This document shows positions 5,170-6,232 of a stretch of DNA of 6,232 nt, one piece after another. The translations under genes and the position numbers were made by a program. The DNA lies in contig JACCZJ010000242.1 of the NCBI GenBank assembly GCA_013696065.1, positions 1-6,232 on the forward strand, given 5' to 3'. The notes under the pieces are model-generated. The model had not been told where the DNA came from and did not search any database. It was given only the letters and a program-made list of their open reading frames with translations. Positions within the stretch are counted from its first letter, which is position 1; each line of letters starts with the position of its first letter. This stretch comes from Nocardioidaceae bacterium (GTDB taxonomy: Bacteria; Actinomycetota; Actinomycetes; Propionibacteriales; Nocardioidaceae).

Positions 5170-6232
5170 ATGTCGCCGGCGGAGTCATCGCAAGACCTGT
5201 GGCGCACGCTAAGCCGGCTGCGGTCGGCGCTCGCCGAGACGGCCCTGCCGCTGGAGACACGGGGTGCGGTCGACGCCCGCCAGGTGCGTGGAGCGCTGGT
5301 CGACCAGCTCGACGACTACGTGCTACCGCGGCTGGTCCAGATCGATGCGCCTTTGCTCGCGGTTGTCGGCGGCTCCACCGGTGCCGGCAAGTCGACGCTG
5401 GTCAATACCCTCGTCGGGCAGGTGGTCAGCCAGCCGGGGGTACTGCGGCCGACGACGCGCTCACCTGTGCTGGTGTTCAACCCTGCTGACGCCTCGTGGT
5501 TCGAAGGTGAGCGGATCCTGCCCGAGCTAGCCCGCACCAGCCGAGCCAGTGCTGACCCGCGGGCGCTCCAGCTCGTCCCCACTGATGCATTGCTGCCGGG
5601 GCTGGCGATCCTGGACGCTCCTGACATCGACTCGGTGGAGGAGCAAAACCGGCTGCTGGCGTCGCAACTGCTGGCCGCCGCTGATCTATGGCTGTTCGTG
5701 ACGTCGGCGGCGCGCTACGCCGACCAAGTGCCCTGGGGGTTTCTCAAGGCGGCCGCCGAGCGCAGCGCGGCAGTGGCGGTGGTGCTCGACCGTACACCGC
5801 CGGAGGCTGAACACGAGGTGGCTCGCCACCTGTCCGAGATGCTCGCCGCCCGTGGGCTCGGCGACTCGCTGTTGTTCACCGTCGTCGAGTCTCCTGTCGG
5901 GGCCAACGCTCTGCTCCCACCAGCCACCGTTGACCCGATCCGGCAGTGGCTGCACGGTCTGGCCGCGGACTCGGCAGCCCGCTCGGCCGTCGTACGGCAG
6001 ACCCTCGACGGTGCGGTGCGCTCGGTTGGTCAGCGTACGTACGACATCGCCGATGCGGCGGCCGTCCAGGCAGAGACGGCCAACCGGCTGCGCGCAGACG
6101 CGGGCCGTGCCTACGACGACGCGGGGCGGGCTGTCGCTGCGGCAATCCAGGACGGGACAATGCTGCGCGGCGAGGTGCTGGCGCGCTGGCAGGAGTTCGT
6201 CGGCACCGGGGAGCTGCTGCGTGGTCTGGAGG
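5170..6232 (+). CDS. Dynamin-like P-loop GTPase (3' partial)
   Basis: The first 354 residues of a large GTPase are present and the frame is open to the window end. The domain starts around residue 40 with LVDQLDDYVLPRL and the P-loop GGSTGAGKST (67-76, K74 and S75). RPTTRSPV (93-100) is the likely G2 switch Thr region, and LAILDAPDIDS (145-155) is G3. The usual G4 (N/T)KxD is not seen; VVLDRTPPE (204-212) is at that place, and TVVESPVG (237-244) may be G5. Residues from about 265 on are Ala-rich and probably helical, as in the stalk of dynamin-like proteins. Actinobacteria often carry such a gene next to a second GTPase, and Streptomyces DynA/DynB, which act at sporulation septa, are a known pair of this type. 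I infer a membrane-associated role but cannot equate it with either. The ATG is preceded by AGAGAGGA at 9 bases. What follows lies outside the window. Confidence 0.85.
   Translation, partial: MSPAESSQDLWRTLSRLRSALAETALPLETRGAVDARQVRGALVDQLDDYVLPRLVQIDAPLLAVVGGSTGAGKSTLVNTLVGQVVSQPGVLRPTTRSPVLVFNPADASWFEGERILPELARTSRASADPRALQLVPTDALLPGLAILDAPDIDSVEEQNRLLASQLLAAADLWLFVTSAARYADQVPWGFLKAAAERSAAVAVVLDRTPPEAEHEVARHLSEMLAARGLGDSLLFTVVESPVGANALLPPATVDPIRQWLHGLAADSAARSAVVRQTLDGAVRSVGQRTYDIADAAAVQAETANRLRADAGRAYDDAGRAVAAAIQDGTMLRGEVLARWQEFVGTGELLRGLE

Noticed and set aside
4938..5207. An 89-residue - strand open frame covering most of the gap before the GTPase gene
   Set aside because: It overlaps the ends of both flanking genes, has Arg/Gly/Cys/Ala-rich chance composition and shows no motif.

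Overview
The window looks like high-GC Actinobacteria chromosome. Coding regions have strong G/C third-position bias, starts include GTG, candidate -10 boxes have the TAnnnT form, and the last gene belongs to a dynamin-like GTPase type familiar from actinomycetes. No tRNA, rRNA, CRISPR array, insertion sequence or phage gene was seen.

Left block (1-2502, + strand): the C-terminal end of a carbohydrate-type ABC transporter permease, then an ADP-ribosylglycohydrolase-family protein and a glycerophosphodiester phosphodiesterase (GDPD). Gaps are 39 and 57 bases with no obvious terminator, so this is probably the end of an uptake-and-breakdown operon. The transporter would import a small glycosylated or phosphodiester compound, and the two hydrolases would cleave N-glycosidic or phosphodiester bonds. 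The substrate cannot be read from this window.

Middle block (2598-4945): a stand-alone soluble PP2C-type Ser/Thr protein phosphatase on the - strand converges with the GDPD gene. It diverges from a + strand Tat-exported glycoside hydrolase of the clan GH-A type, which has clear acid/base (NEP) and nucleophile (TETG) glutamates. The space between these divergent genes carries one plausible promoter in each direction.

Right block (4946-6232): a 224-base non-coding stretch with two small hairpins, then the first 354 residues of a dynamin-like P-loop GTPase that runs off the window.

The three blocks look functionally independent. I found no convincing new multi-gene defence or mobile system. 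The points most worth following are the permease/ADP-ribosylglycohydrolase/GDPD gene set, carboxylate substitutions at metal-site motifs in its two hydrolases, the unassigned exported glycosidase, and the unusual G3/G4 motifs of the GTPase.
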